Shown piece by piece: positions 12,301 through 31,249 of a DNA stretch of 64,000 nt (the stretch's first letter is position 1; every line of letters starts with the position of its first letter). The notes under the pieces were generated by a model, which did no database searches, was not told the origin of the DNA, and saw only the letters and a program-made list of their open reading frames with translations. Location of the stretch: positions 1,526,240 to 1,590,239 of the forward strand of contig CAXIPT010000010.1 in NCBI GenBank assembly GCA_964030475.1, written 5' to 3'. A program made the position numbers and the translations under genes. The DNA comes from Tethya wilhelma. Lineage: Eukaryota; Porifera; Demospongiae; Tethyida; Tethyidae.

Positions 12301-12655
12301 TAGATGTATTCTTTTTCTAGCAAGTCTACACACACATATATACACACACAGTGACACACACACTCACCAAATGGGCGCATCTGGTCCCGAAGAGGACTAA
12401 CAATCCCTCCAACCACGATTCCCACGCTCACTCGAAACCGGTTAAACGGAACCTGAAACTGTGGTTCCACATGTGTGATGCTCTTGGCATTGGAATAGCC
12501 TGCTGTTGATGTCCTATTCTGATAACTCAGTCTATTCTCCTCATCAGTATAGTTGAGGAAGACGTGAACCATTTGAGGAATGGCCACTTCCAGAACTATG
12601 TTGATAATGACAGCCTTGTCCGGTGATACTAGAACATCAATGCTTTTGAAACCAC
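8723..12655 (-). CDS. Type I receptor, 3' part: ectodomain exon joined to tail exon B
   Basis: The ectodomain exon is 12368-12655 (96 residues, beta-sandwich-like, two N-x-T/S sites) and the terminal exon is 8723-9303. The join restores an Asp codon (G from one exon, AC from the next) and gives PFG followed by DINEPSDT. The membrane segment around CFIILVIMVSLCVICCIVFVY is followed by a basic stop-transfer run and a 140-residue tail ending VYTTVELSG...NYM, with YxxV-type tyrosines. No signal peptide lies on these exons; the upstream acceptor at 12655 is phase 1 and could receive the signal-peptide/Ig cassette at 26986-28506. I do not recognise the tail domain, but it resembles tail A. Confidence 0.6.
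9839..10554 (-). CDS. Alternative terminal exon A: membrane segment plus cytoplasmic tail
   Basis: One 716 bp exon with acceptor at 10554 and TAG at 9839. It encodes a stub starting DLSSPDFFTSPS, a hydrophobic segment (CVILLAIILLFGCLGYW) and a tail of about 200 residues. Its acceptor phase (AT completing GAT) matches the donor of ectodomain exon 12368-12655, just as tail B does, so the two are mutually exclusive 3' ends. The tail shares with tail B a helical pattern: KSGYRNEEIRRKVESTVEE here against EQGLRNEKIGADLKRCVEG there. Serine-rich C-terminus. Function unknown; the pair looks like paralogous signalling tails of one receptor. Confidence 0.6.
10555..12367. other. Intron of the receptor gene, no gene seen
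   Basis: About 1.8 kb between ectodomain exon and tail exon A. AT-rich with no convincing exon, RNA gene or transposon structure. Confidence 0.5.
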
Positions 12656-12802
12656 CTAAGTGTGTGTATGAATTAAGAACAATATAGGTTGTTGTGACCC
12701 AAATTCACAAGTAACTGCATGCTGCACACTTAATTCTCAGATCGATCATTATGATCATAAATGTGTACAAAGTCAATAGAAAATAGATTAAAACATTGTT
12801 AT

Positions 12803-12833
<31 letters not shown>

Positions 12834-12844
<11 letters not shown>

Positions 12845-13467
12845 AAGGTAATGAGATAATCACCAAATTCATGGCATAACTTTACACAGACACAATAATA
12901 GAGGTAGCTAGTCAATACTACACTAACATTCTTCCATTGTGGTGAATTAAACCCATTACATCAGCATAAAATAGTCCCTCATGAATATTCAATGATGCCA
13001 AGACACATCATATCATACAAATAAAACACTTAAAATGCAGACATTGTTGATCCAACAAAGGCACACTTTCTTCGGAGGTTCCTGACCTTTGCACTTGTAT
13101 AGATTGGTGTTATATAATAGCAAGTAAAGTTGAATTTTATGTACTGATCGACTGCACACAACTCAGTGACCTTAGCCTAATAGGCTTAAGTATGTAATTG
13201 TGTGATCAAATTACTGTGAGACATACGACACTCAAGAAAAAAAAAAAGCTGTAATGCATGATACTTGATAGCTACAGAGTGGAGTTGCCCCAGAGCTAGT
13301 ATTCAGTGTGATGTGTCAATAGCTAAGGAAAGGTGGTACATTATACACAGGGCATTGAAGGTTTTAAGGGCTGGTATATTATTATTGCAGCTGATTTTAG
13401 GAACCAGAACCATTATGAAGCTTTATGTTTATTGGAATTAATCTGAAAAAGAGCCCCCTTGCTATAA
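12834..13467. repeat. Direct repeat flanking the RTK block, left copy
   Basis: 634 bp nearly identical to 23895-24527 in the same orientation; only the length of one poly(A) run seems to differ. It contains no coding sequence and starts in a CA tract. The copies lie 11.06 kb apart and enclose the whole receptor tyrosine kinase gene. Confidence 0.9.
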
Positions 13468-14165
13468 TTATATACATCTTATTTTGTGACGGCTTGGTGA
13501 CTTTGCTGCACAATTGTATCGTCTGATCTTCCGGTTGTTTTAGCGTTGTGGTTTGACCCCCGCGATGCTAATTCATGATCTCGCGAACAATATGCCCATA
13601 ATTTATCGCGCATGTGCGGAATGTTGTAGTAGGATCTAGGATCGGGACGGATCGTCAGTGATCTTGATCATGCATGCCAAAAGTATAATTATTATGACGA
13701 TACTAATAATTATACAGAGTTAAATTATTATATAGCAGAAACAGAGGAGTATTGTTATTCTATTATTAAAATTGTTATCTATAATAAAATTAATTTTTAA
13801 ATTAATGGAAAAACACGATTCAGTAAACCACTTCTATAGACAGCTGAGAACCATTATTGATAGTGGCCTATGTAAATTTATAGCTTATCATTATAATTTG
13901 ATCACTGTCTACCCTGATGTTTCTAAAGGTTTATCAACAAGATTCTTGGCATTTGTATGTGCATGTGATGATAATATCAGTTTCAATCTTCATTCAGTTT
14001 GTATCCTGATTAAGATGACTGTTTGGTTCACCTTCACGATCAAAGGTGTCCTGTATGGAATCCAGGATACACTCTATGTCAGTGTGTCTTGCAATGCAGT
14101 ATATGTATACATGTACTAGAATTCAACTTGTATATATATATGTTATAATACTGATAATAATAATA

Positions 14166-20747
<6,582 letters not shown>

Positions 20748-21063
20748 CTAAAAGTATGTGCACATATTGTGTGTATGCTTTAGCTGTTGTGTGCATGCTA
20801 TATTTTGTACATATGCATCCTTTGCTATATCAGTATTTATGCACAAACAAATGAAAGTAGAGTGTGACTGATAATAAGCCAACTGCATGGCTAGAAACAT
20901 GCAACTATAAGGNGTCTGCCAGTTTGTCACAGTGTGTTGGATAATACCCTATACATTGTACATGCACCACATAGATAGAGTAAGTATATATATAATCTAT
21001 TGTCAGACACAACCTATATTCGGACACCATTTTTAGCCTATGCAGTAATCATGACAATTTTTA

Positions 21064-21431
21064 TTCCAATCATATAAATTAATAATGCTACTCTTCCTTA
21101 ACAACGTACCTGGAATTGAATCAGTGGAGACGATGTCCTTTGTAGCTATGGCTCAAAATACAGAGGTGTCCAAAAGTTCTCAATTCGGACATTTACCTCC
21201 ATTTTCGGACGGTGGCTTCTTTTTCACTTAGAGAAGGCTTGTGGACACAAAGAGTGTACTATCACAAAGTAGTTCTCTTCTACTTTCTACACTATAAAAC
21301 TTAACTTTTGCAACTGAGCTATCATGAAGTAAGAATCATTTACATCACCATAGGTCATCATCTCCACTGATTCAATTCCAGGTATGTTAATAAGGAAGAG
21401 TAGTATTATTATATTATGATAGGAATTGGGG
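21064..21431. mobile_element. Foldback element
   Basis: Two arms of about 65 bp are inverted copies: ACCTGGAATTGAATCAGTGG near 21110-21128 and its complement near 21363-21382, extending outward through CTACTCTTCCTTA / TAAGGAAGAGTAG. The 230 bp centre carries no open frame. Confidence 0.65.
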
Positions 21432-22821
21432 ATTATCCAAACAAACACCCGATCGAATTAATGTAACAGGCTCACTAGTCAGTGGAACAGGCAGCATGCA
21501 ACACGGACTATATAAACATGCACACAAGGAGCAACCATGCCTTTGCCCAATGATGGACTAAATCCTAGGTGGCTATACACTTATAAATGTAACTGTTACA
21601 CAATCGGAGCAAAATCATGCATACAAGCATAATGATAAAATTATGGCTATTGTCAGTAGCTACGTAGGTAAATATTTTGTTATTGAAACTTTTGTCTCTA
21701 AATTACAGTTAGAGGACTCATCCAAGGTCTCTATGCTATTTAGAGGACTAAAGTCCCAAGGCTGTAGCATCCCGAGTACTTACGGCCTCGAGGGCCTCAG
21801 TCTAAATTGCGTATAGACTATTGGATAAGGCCTCTAACTTGTTTAGAATATAGGCCGGACAGTCCATTTAGGTCAGCTTGAAAAGACACTTGAAGACTCG
21901 CCAACGGTAATAGCAACAAAACAGAACAAGAAATTCTATTGGATAGCCGCAAAAATCCGAGTGACTATTACTTAGCTACCATAGATACATACACTTGAAA
22001 ATTCATCTTGGTCTAGTTCACTCTTTGTCAAGCTAGCTACGTAGGCTTGAAAGAATCATTTTGGCTTGCTCTCAAGTTTTTCAAGCTAACTATGGGAGTG
22101 GTATTGAAATGAGTTCAGAGGTCAAACTTCAGCTGACTTGCTAGCGCTTGAACAAGCTGGACGTTTTTATCAAGAAAACAAGAGAAGACATTTGTTTAAA
22201 TATATCATACGTACGGTAGTACGTATAGTAGGAATGGGCCGAATGTCCCATAGACACAATACAAAATGTTTATGATCATAAAAATTTAACCAAACAAAAT
22301 TGAGTCTTCAAACTTGCTCAGAGGCTCTCACTGACAGATTATCAACTGCATGCAAGGCCTAAAACTCACAGAAACTTTTCTCTGCACTCGTAGAGAGAGC
22401 TGGTGGGAAGCCACAATAATGCCATTTTTGTTCTGCTAACGTACGTACGTACGTACTTACTTCCTAACTGACTTACTTGAAAAGCATTTCCAGAGAACCA
22501 GAATGCGTTGAGCCAACTTTGACAGCACAAAGTAAGTTCTTTTCATAGGTACTACATTCCTTGATACTCTTTTTAATCACAAATAAGCCTAAACAAAAAC
22601 TAGAAAGCTTTGAAACTGAGAGTATAAATTCATGTACTTGAATGTAGCCATCTTCTTGTAGAGTTCAAAGGTCATTGATTATCCACGTGGCATTATTATG
22701 CGCATGCGCATTAGCTACCCTAGCAGCCAATGTATGATTGTAGCTTCTACTCAGATAACTTTTTGTAGGGACTAACCAGTCTCTGATAGTCTCCTCACTG
22801 TAGTGTTGAAAAAAGTGAATG

Positions 22822-23210
22822 AACAAGTAGTAAAAATTTAAAAAAATAAGCAGTGTAGGAATGGGCAGTGCGGTAAAAAGTATTGGAACAAGGATGGTCT
22901 CAATTTCGGCACATGACTACTTCATTTTTTGTGCCCAAGTCTTGGCCAGTAATTTAATCCTGCCTGCCAAAGTTTGTTCCACTTATTAGCTAAGTGATAA
23001 GATTAGTAGAAATTTGAACCATTAGTATGTGATCAGCTATTCAAGTATACAGATCATTCTGTGAACCATTTACGACAATAATAGCAATGAGGGATCAAAA
23101 ATGAAAATGAAGTAGTCATGTGCCGAAATTGAGACCATCCTTGTTCCAATACTTTTTACCGCACTGCCCATTCCTACACTGCTTATTTTTTTAAATTTTT
23201 ACTACTTGTT
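22822..23210. mobile_element. Long-TIR element, family 1, copy 1
   Basis: Starts AACAAGTAGTAAAAATTT and ends with its complement; the arms are about 105 bp and contain GGAATGGGCAGTGCG and CAATTTCGGCACATGACTAC. The centre has no open frame. Copies lie at 36793-37192 and 51131-51534. About 60 bp to the left (22768-22821) also matches, in reverse, the right flank of the second copy (37193-37256), so the full element is larger than the visible arms. A decayed end occurs near 23617-23696. Confidence 0.8.
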
Positions 23211-23894
23211 ATAGTTTGCCTCAGGCACTTAGAACACCTGCAGGTCTCTATTGAACTTTCCCAGGTATTTAAGTTCAATAGAGACCTGTAATTGACCAAT
23301 CAGATTACAGCATTTGTGACAGCTACAGGTTCACTGACAAACATGACCCAAAACTTAATGACCAAAATAATGATTAAATTAATTCCAATTAGAATATAGT
23401 TGTTTGATAAATGAAAATCATTTTCTGTGACTTATATTTGCTTATGATAGTCTGTCCACGTGTGAACCGTTTTTTTTTTTTGTTGTTGTTTTTTTTGATG
23501 ATTATAATTTATTTGCTTTTAATTTTATTGTGTTTGTCGTAGCTACAGTACACTATATAATTTAAGATCATTGCATTTACAACACAGATTGAGGATCCAT
23601 ATTATATGTCAGGGGGAAATGAAAATGAAGTAGAAATGTGCCAAAATTGAGACATGCCTTGCTATTCCTTTACTACTTATGTTTACTACTTGTAATAAAT
23701 ATATGAATGTAAAAAACCACACCAAAGAAACTACATGACATTGTTTACTCTTCTATACTTGAAGAAGGCCATTACTGATTTAAAGGAACTGTGTCACTAT
23801 ATAAGCGGTGTTTTGTTACTAAAAATAAAATGTGTGACGTTTTATGATGTTCTATGACCGTTTGTGACGTTTTTTGTTTTGTTTCTTGCGCGAT

Positions 23895-24527
23895 CACACA
23901 CACGTAAGGTAATGAGATAATCACCAAATTCATGGCATAACTTTACACAGACACAATAATAGAGGTAGCTAGTCAATACTACACTAACATTCTTCCATTG
24001 TGGTGAATTAAACCCATTACATCAGCATAAAATAGTCCCTCATGAATATTCAATGATGCCAAGACACATCATATCATACAAATAAAACACTTAAAATGCA
24101 GACATTGTTGATCCAACAAAGGCACACTTTCTTCGGAGGTTCCTGACCTTTGCACTTGTATAGATTGGTGTTATATAATAGCAAGTAAAGTTGAATTTTA
24201 TGTACTGATCGACTGCACACAACTCAGTGACCTTAGCCTAATAGGCTTAAGTATGTAATTGTGTGATCAAATTACTGTGAGACATACGACACTCAAGAAA
24301 AAAAAAAGCTGTAATGCATGATACTTGATAGCTACAGAGTGGAGTTGCCCCAGAGCTAGTATTCAGTGTGATGTGTCAATAGCTAAGGAAAGGTGGTACA
24401 TTATACACAGGGCATTGAAGGTTTTAAGGGCTGGTATATTATTATTGCAGCTGATTTTAGGAACCAGAACCATTATGAAGCTTTATGTTTATTGGAATTA
24501 ATCTGAAAAAGAGCCCCCTTGCTATAA
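23895..24527. repeat. Direct repeat flanking the RTK block, right copy
   Basis: Copy of 12834-13467, same orientation, 633 bp. Both flanks differ from those of the left copy. Confidence 0.9.
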
Positions 24528-25872
24528 GGCAAAATTTGAGCCCATGCAATATACATATTTTGTATTAGTTATAGTTACTGTATCATTATTGTCTTTCAAC
24601 AGACACACAGGCTTGTATTGACCCAACAAAGAATTAGCCACCACACACACACACACACACACACATGGAAGTAATTATACAGTTGTCATGGCAACACCAC
24701 ACATCACACACCTGACATTGGAGAGACATGAAGTACAACTATAGTGAGAGGATGTTACAAAAGATGACACTGAAGTGTAAAACCATGCATGTGTGCAATA
24801 GATAAGTTGGAGAAATACCCTATGGGCTGACAGGATGCATCATGCAGGCTATGTAGTATCCTGCTTTAGCTACCTGTTCACAGGAAATACAATGTTCTTT
24901 ATTGTCCCTGTATAAATAACACCCACATAATGCAAAATGCAAAATTAATGCTAGTAAAATTCTGAATGAGAAGCTTAAAACTGCCATTATAATAGCATGA
25001 AGTTAAGGAAATCCTGAGCTTCTATGAGTGAGGAAATATCGACCACATGCAGCATAGAGATCAAAATTAATCATAAAATGCCAAAACGTTGTGAAATTAT
25101 TGAAAAAGAGTTGTAACTATCTTGAATGTCATACAATCTCGAATCAAATGATTTCTCGAGAAAGACTATAGCATGGCAAGACAATATTATTACATGCATA
25201 AAGATATATGTGGGAATGAATGGCCAATAAATCATTGCTGTGGAACCTAACAATTCTAACGCATGACTTGGTGGTTTTCCTCCTTGAACAAATTACGTGC
25301 ACACGTTAGGAGGAAAGACTTGCTTCAAACAAAACAAAAAAATGAACTTATAAGGTAGCATCGGCACTGAATTATACTTAGCAACAGTAACTGTATATAA
25401 ATAGAATACAAGCGTAGGGTTGACGATCGTCATGCTTTCAGTACGTGACCAAGTAGCTAGTCAAGCATGATGGTTATTTCCCACGTGTGGGTGGGAGCCG
25501 TGAGAAAGGACATAAACCTTCCTAGACACTGTCTTTACAACAACCTTAAGAGTATACATCAAAAGTGATAAATTGTTTTGAAGATGGTCTTGCATTTTCA
25601 TAGCACTGTGAATTTGGGAAAATTATGATCACATGTTGATAATAACTGAATGAACTGTTCCATATGTAGTCGCTGCATACACTGAGACAAATACCTATAT
25701 GATTATGGTACTGACTTGTGGTGCCTAAATTCAGCTATAACTATATATAGGCTCTCACATGCATACAAGTTGCTTAATTAACAATGCTATCTTTTTATAC
25801 CATATAAACTCTCTTAGTACGTAGCCTATACGTACATAGCTGTGATAGTACTAGATCACCAGTAGTGACAAA

Positions 25873-25898
25873 TACACACACACATACACACACACAAN

Positions 25899-25967
<69 letters not shown>
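25873..25967. repeat. CA microsatellite
   Basis: Nearly pure (CA)n of about 95 bp with one N at 25898, in the gene-free stretch. Confidence 0.9.
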
Positions 25968-25970
<3 letters not shown>

Positions 25971-26238
25971 CTGTCATTATTATTATTATTGTTGTTTATA
26001 GTAAGTAGGCCAGATGTAATTGGTGATTAGATCAATTAGTTAGTTGTGGCGGCTTTGGAGTTTAGAATGTTGCCTCATGTAAAAATTTTAATGGACTCTA
26101 CATCTCGGTCACATGCATTTAAATTTGTGATCAGGATAGCTCTAATGGGTTCACACACACATACTCCAGTTGAACACTAAAGGCAAGGTCAGTGTTATGC
26201 TTGAAAAAATGTTTGGTATGTAACCAATGATGACTGAT

Positions 26239-26362
26239 AAGTCTATTACGTGTGGTCTACATAGACCTCTCAAAATTATTACTAGTCTAATATGTGTGGA
26301 TCTCTCAAGATTATTACCAGTCTATTATGTGTGGTCTATATAGACCTCTCAAAATTATTACG
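26239..26362. repeat. Minisatellite, three imperfect units
   Basis: Three units of roughly 35 to 45 bp built on AGTCTATTATGTGTGGTCTA followed by a CTCTCAAAATTATTA-type run. Non-coding. Confidence 0.65.
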
Positions 26363-26985
26363 TAATAGCCACCTCCTTGACTTGATATTGATCTGCATGT
26401 AATTAATTGACCCTCAAAGCTAATTAAACTAAATTTCTACCTAAATTGGCTTCTTTCCTTGTAAGAGAGTATGTATGGTATGAATCTAAACCACCTACAC
26501 ATGAAGACATGTATTTTTTTTTCCTTTTACCGTCACTGGTTGGATTCGAACACACAACCTCATGATTATAAGACGCAGGTTTTATCCCATTTAACTATCA
26601 GTCACATGCACTAATATAGTCCTATCGAAAAGTTTTAATAACTACTTTCAGTAAACAGTCAATAGGTTCCAATTAAGGTCAGGGTTACACTCAATACAAG
26701 GTTTTATTAGTATGGTTGACTAATCAATCGAAAACTGAAAGGTTTTGGGGATTGTTATTCGTGTTATAACAATAACTTATTCCACGAAAAAACATGAATA
26801 AACAAAAACTTTGATTTGAATGCATGTTTTGACCCTTTTAAGTTAAGAAGAAAGATGGAGTTAAAAACAATGCATACTTCTTCCAATTGATTCACACATG
26901 TATAATTATAGTAGCAAGAATAATTTCATCAAGTATGCATAGAGACAAATCTACACAACATTGTGCATGTGTTAGATAAACTCAC

Positions 26986-28506
26986 CAAGAACAATCAGTT
27001 CGACTTCTTGAAAGGCAGTCGGTAAAATCTGATCATCAATCTCCTCATCGGGTGCCACTCCAGCTTTACATGTCACAATGCCTGAATCTTGTGATCCCAA
27101 TTCCAATATCTCGAGAACACTATTGGTGATAGTGTATCCATCACTGCCAGACATCATCACTGGTGAACTGATTTGATATTTTGTTCCATTTTCAGCATTC
27201 ATATTGTTGTGGGTCCACATTATGGTTGAAGCTGGGACACCACGTGCAGAACACTGGAATGTGGCAGTTGATGCTTGCAAGAGGGTTTGAGCTTGTGGGG
27301 GCTCAATGATGGCAGGGGATCCTGAAATGGAGAAAAAGAGGGGCCGGGGAAATAAAATTATAGTCTAATATAGTTTTAAGTACAACAATGCACAATTATT
27401 TCTGCATGACTGAATTCAATACTGTAAATTAAGCCAACATTGAATAACCAGCTCGATTTAGATGATTAAAATACTATAGTATATCGATGTGATCATGCAT
27501 GCAGAATGTGAGAACCTTACAGATCTCGAATTCTATACAGTGCATTTATACTGAACAGGGAATTAATACGTGGTTTTCAGTTATTTTAAGGGGCTTACCA
27601 CCAATGCACTCACAACAAACACAGCAAAAATTAAACTCACCATAAACAGTCAGCTTGAGAGGCAGTGAAAATGTCTGTGGATATTCAAATGGTCCCAGGT
27701 TGCTTGCAAAAAAAACATCAACAGCACAGCGATAAAAGTTCCCAGCATCACCAACTTCCACATTACTAATAATGAGTGAGAAATTTTTAGGGCTGACACT
27801 GAAACGAGACTGTCCGGGCATATTTCCTTGGTCCTCTTCTCTTGGAAACGGTAGCTGAGCAATGATTGGTCCACGTGTGTCATTAGTCCAACGAACACGG
27901 TACTGTTCCCTGGCTCTCCCTGCCGAAATCCCACAAGAGATCATTGCCGTCTGCTTTGGTTGTGAAAAAGTTGTGCGAGGATTTAGATTGAGTCCACTAA
28001 TAGGTGCAGCTGCATGAATTAAGGTGTATAATATATGAGAATAATATTTTTTTATCAAGCTGCTCTAGTTATAGCAGTAATAATGACATCGTACTAAACT
28101 ACTTTGATAGTTACTTACCAACTATGAGAACTGGACTGCTTTGTCTGAGTGTTCCTCCTTGTTGGGTTCCACAAGAATAGTTCCCTTCCATATCTGGCTC
28201 GAGACGAAATTTAACCTGTGTGCGGTCGACATTTATCAGTACCATGTTGTTGATGGGTGTACGGATCTCAGGATTTTCGCGATCATGGAGCCAAAAAGTT
28301 GCATCTCTGATCGGATCACGATCAAAAGTGCCAAGATCAAGGCATTCTAGTGAAACACCTCTTGATCTTGTCGTGAAATCAGGTTGAAGGGTTTCTCTTG
28401 AGACACGAAGCATGAAGGGTCCATATGCATCCTGAGCACTTGTGCCACTCAGGAGAACAGCTGCACACAAGACAGCAGATAGGAGTGAGAGAACAAACTT
28501 TGACAT
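26986..28506 (-). CDS. Signal peptide plus three Ig-like domains (5' cassette of a receptor)
   Basis: Exons 28119-28506, 27641-28009 and 26986-27321 join in phase. The first starts with a clear signal peptide (MSKFVLSLLSAVLCAAVLL, cleavage likely after TSA) and a divergent Ig-like domain ending GNYSCG. The second holds CGIS...RWTND...AGNFYRC and the third CSARG...MWTHN...DSGIVTC, the Cys-Trp-Cys pattern of Ig domains. The last donor (26986) leaves phase 1 after LIVLG, so the protein must continue. In-phase acceptors exist at 20747 (RTK Calx-beta exon) and at 12655 (ectodomain exon of the alternative-tail receptor). Which of these it joins cannot be decided from sequence alone. Confidence 0.75.
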
Positions 28507-29838
28507 CCTTTTACAGCTTGACAGACACAGTGCAACGAAATTGTAATATCAGTATAAGTTGGGTGAAGAGAATTTGGTGTGACCTAGCTGCAAATTTAAA
28601 GAATAATTTATTATTGATTATTATGAACCCAAAATAATTATTATGTCACGGCAAGTTGAACACGAACAACAACCAGAGAAACAATACAGCTATACATAAA
28701 TTATAGAAGAATTTCGGCTTGTTCAGGTTCTGCTGACATGCAGCTAGCCACCAAAACTCACCTGGTATATTCCTCGCTCTAGCAGGTGCTTAACTCAGAT
28801 AGATCATTAGCTCTCTGGGCAAAACTATAAATAGTCTACTAGTACATAATGATATGTTGGGAAAATTCCCCAAACTTTGCTAACATCACTTTGACTGTGT
28901 TCCGGCGCTGTGCGGCGGGTCTGCAATCGGGGGTATCAGGAATGGATCGTCATGATCAGAAGCATCCAGATGCGGTATGCATGCTTCCGCAAATAGACCG
29001 CAATGGAGTGAATGGACCTTATAGATGTGACAAAGCAAGCTTTAACACACCATAAATTTAGTGCCCTATCATTTATTGGACTGTGGACAAAAATTAAAGT
29101 CTTATTATTATTATTATTATCAATAGCTTTACAAATGAGAAATAATATATGTTCAGTTATTAATAATTATTGATAGTTGTATTCCATGAAAGGAACAACT
29201 ATAGTTAGTAGTTGTTGTCTTGGTCATGCATGTGCTGAACATATCGATCCTTGGTATGGCATGCACTGAATATTTTTGCTACTTTTGAGCAAACAATAAC
29301 ACAGTATAAAAACAAACAGACTGGGCCGTAATTATATTGAAAAAGAAAACAAGTGTTCTTGTGCTGGTGCCTTAAGTTTTCATATCAGTATTTTTTAAAA
29401 ATTGTTGTTGTTAATAATATTAAACTGATTCTACTGCCATTCATCATCATAATTGGGTTGCCATTGCAATTGATTGGAGGTAGTACTGTAGTAGTACCAT
29501 GAGCTGCTAATGCTTGCTGTACGTACAGCTAGCTACAGCCTCGTTCTCATGCATGCAGGCCTGGGAACGAACTCAACGAAGCAGATGAGGGCAGTGTTAG
29601 TTATTTTAAGAACAAAATTAATGAATGATTATACACGATAATACTTTTAAATATTAATTATCAGAATCTGGCAATAAAAACTCAAACATGCAAGTACAAC
29701 TATATCTGTAGGAGGTAATGTAATAAAACTTGATGAATCTAAAGATTAGTATAATTATAGCATACATTACATAATTTAAAAATAATTATAAATATTAATC
29801 ATTAATATTGATAATTATAAGTGATAAAAATTTTTTGT
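28507..29838. other. Intergenic region upstream of the Ig cassette
   Basis: 1.3 kb between the Ig gene start and the stop codon of the mucin-like gene, same strand. AT-rich, no gene seen. An imperfect inverted repeat around 29535-29575 contains GCCTCGTT and CCTGGGAACGA, similar to the short palindromic elements at 40077 and 45810. Confidence 0.45.
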
Positions 29839-30608
29839 TTAAACTGCTGTTGTTTGTGAAACAACACCAGTTTTGTCTCTGTTGACAAGTGTTATACACT
29901 GATAGCTGTGTCTCCTTAGACCGGGTCCCTTAGCACCCGGTACGACAAGTAAACTGTTTGTCGGCCTTAAACACTGTCTCTGATTGGTGGTGGGCAGCGG
30001 GCCAGAGCCCCTGCGATCAAGTTCGTCATGACTACGCTGATAAAGCGGAGTCAACTGTCTCTTATTGATGGAGCTATTACTATCATTACTGTTAGTGCTG
30101 GGGGTCGGAGTGTTATTTCCATTATTGTTAGAATTCACCCCTCTAGCAGGAATATGCATATGGTGAGCATTAGCATCTGTGTTAAGACTGTGATGAGGAG
30201 CTAGTTCGGGTGTGGGGGACATATCGTGCATGTTGGCAGGCATGCTTTGATGAAACTGCATCGGAGGCACCAAGGTGGATCGCGTCGAGTGTAGGTCAAG
30301 TTCTGAATAAGCTGGGAGGGTCTCGCTTGAAACGATAGAAGGAAGATTGCTGCTGTTTCTCGAGGGGTTTCTGCTATTGACAGAAAGATGACTGCTGTTT
30401 GGGTGGTTATAATAGTGGTTGGAGGGGGCAGAGTAACGATGTTGAGAGATCTGACTACTGTTTCTGTTCAGTTTGGCATACACTGGATTGTGTTCGGAGA
30501 CAACTAGTGTAGATTCACGCATTGTTCCATTCGCCATCATGCTTGGTGGACGGGATTCTGTGCAAGAAAGTAAGAGAGATAGATATTCACAATCTTTGTA
30601 TGCTACCG

Positions 30609-30685
<77 letters not shown>

Positions 30686-31178
30686 GCTTACCTTTATCAC
30701 CTTCACTTTTGCGTGCTAATCGGCAACACAAACAACAGACCAACAACATCACCAAGACGACCAAAATGAGCACAGTCCCTCCTGCTGCGGCACTCACAAT
30801 CACAACCAAATTAATTTCATCATCTTTAGCTGAAAGTGAAAATTAAAAAAATAAAAAAAAAGGCAATGAAACAGGCAATATATCAGTGGTCAAATAACAC
30901 TCTAGCTATATACTCCATTACTTGTAAGCAATCATACATACATCCCAGGTTCAACTCTAGCTAAATCTCAGGTCCTTTATAAAAGTCCTCAATTTAACTT
31001 GCTATCAACAGTACACACACAAAAACACATACCTGTTGGCACAGTTTCATTGCAATTGACTCCTGGGTTTTCTGGGGGGCAGATACAGAGATAGCCGTTG
31101 GAATTCTCACTGCTCATTTGACAAGTACCACCATTAAGACAGGGGTTACTGCGACAAGGATTGACTTCTGTTGAAGAA

Positions 31179-31249
<71 letters not shown>

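Larger units (their letters stand above)
20748..26985. other. 6.2 kb without recognised genes
   Basis: Between the first visible RTK exon and the last Ig exon. It holds inverted-repeat elements (21064-21431, 22822-23210), the right copy of the 633 bp direct repeat (23895-24527), CA repeats and a short minisatellite. I found no convincing exon on either strand, in particular no signal-peptide exon for the RTK. Confidence 0.5.

Noticed and set aside
13772..14119. 115-codon open frame on the plus strand
   Set aside because: It is in AT-rich DNA just beyond the RTK stop codon, has no recognisable domain and contains a simple hairpin; low-complexity composition explains it.
30473..30769. Plus-strand frame with long Arg-Glu run
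   Set aside because: It is a (GA)n microsatellite read antisense to the mucin-like gene exons.
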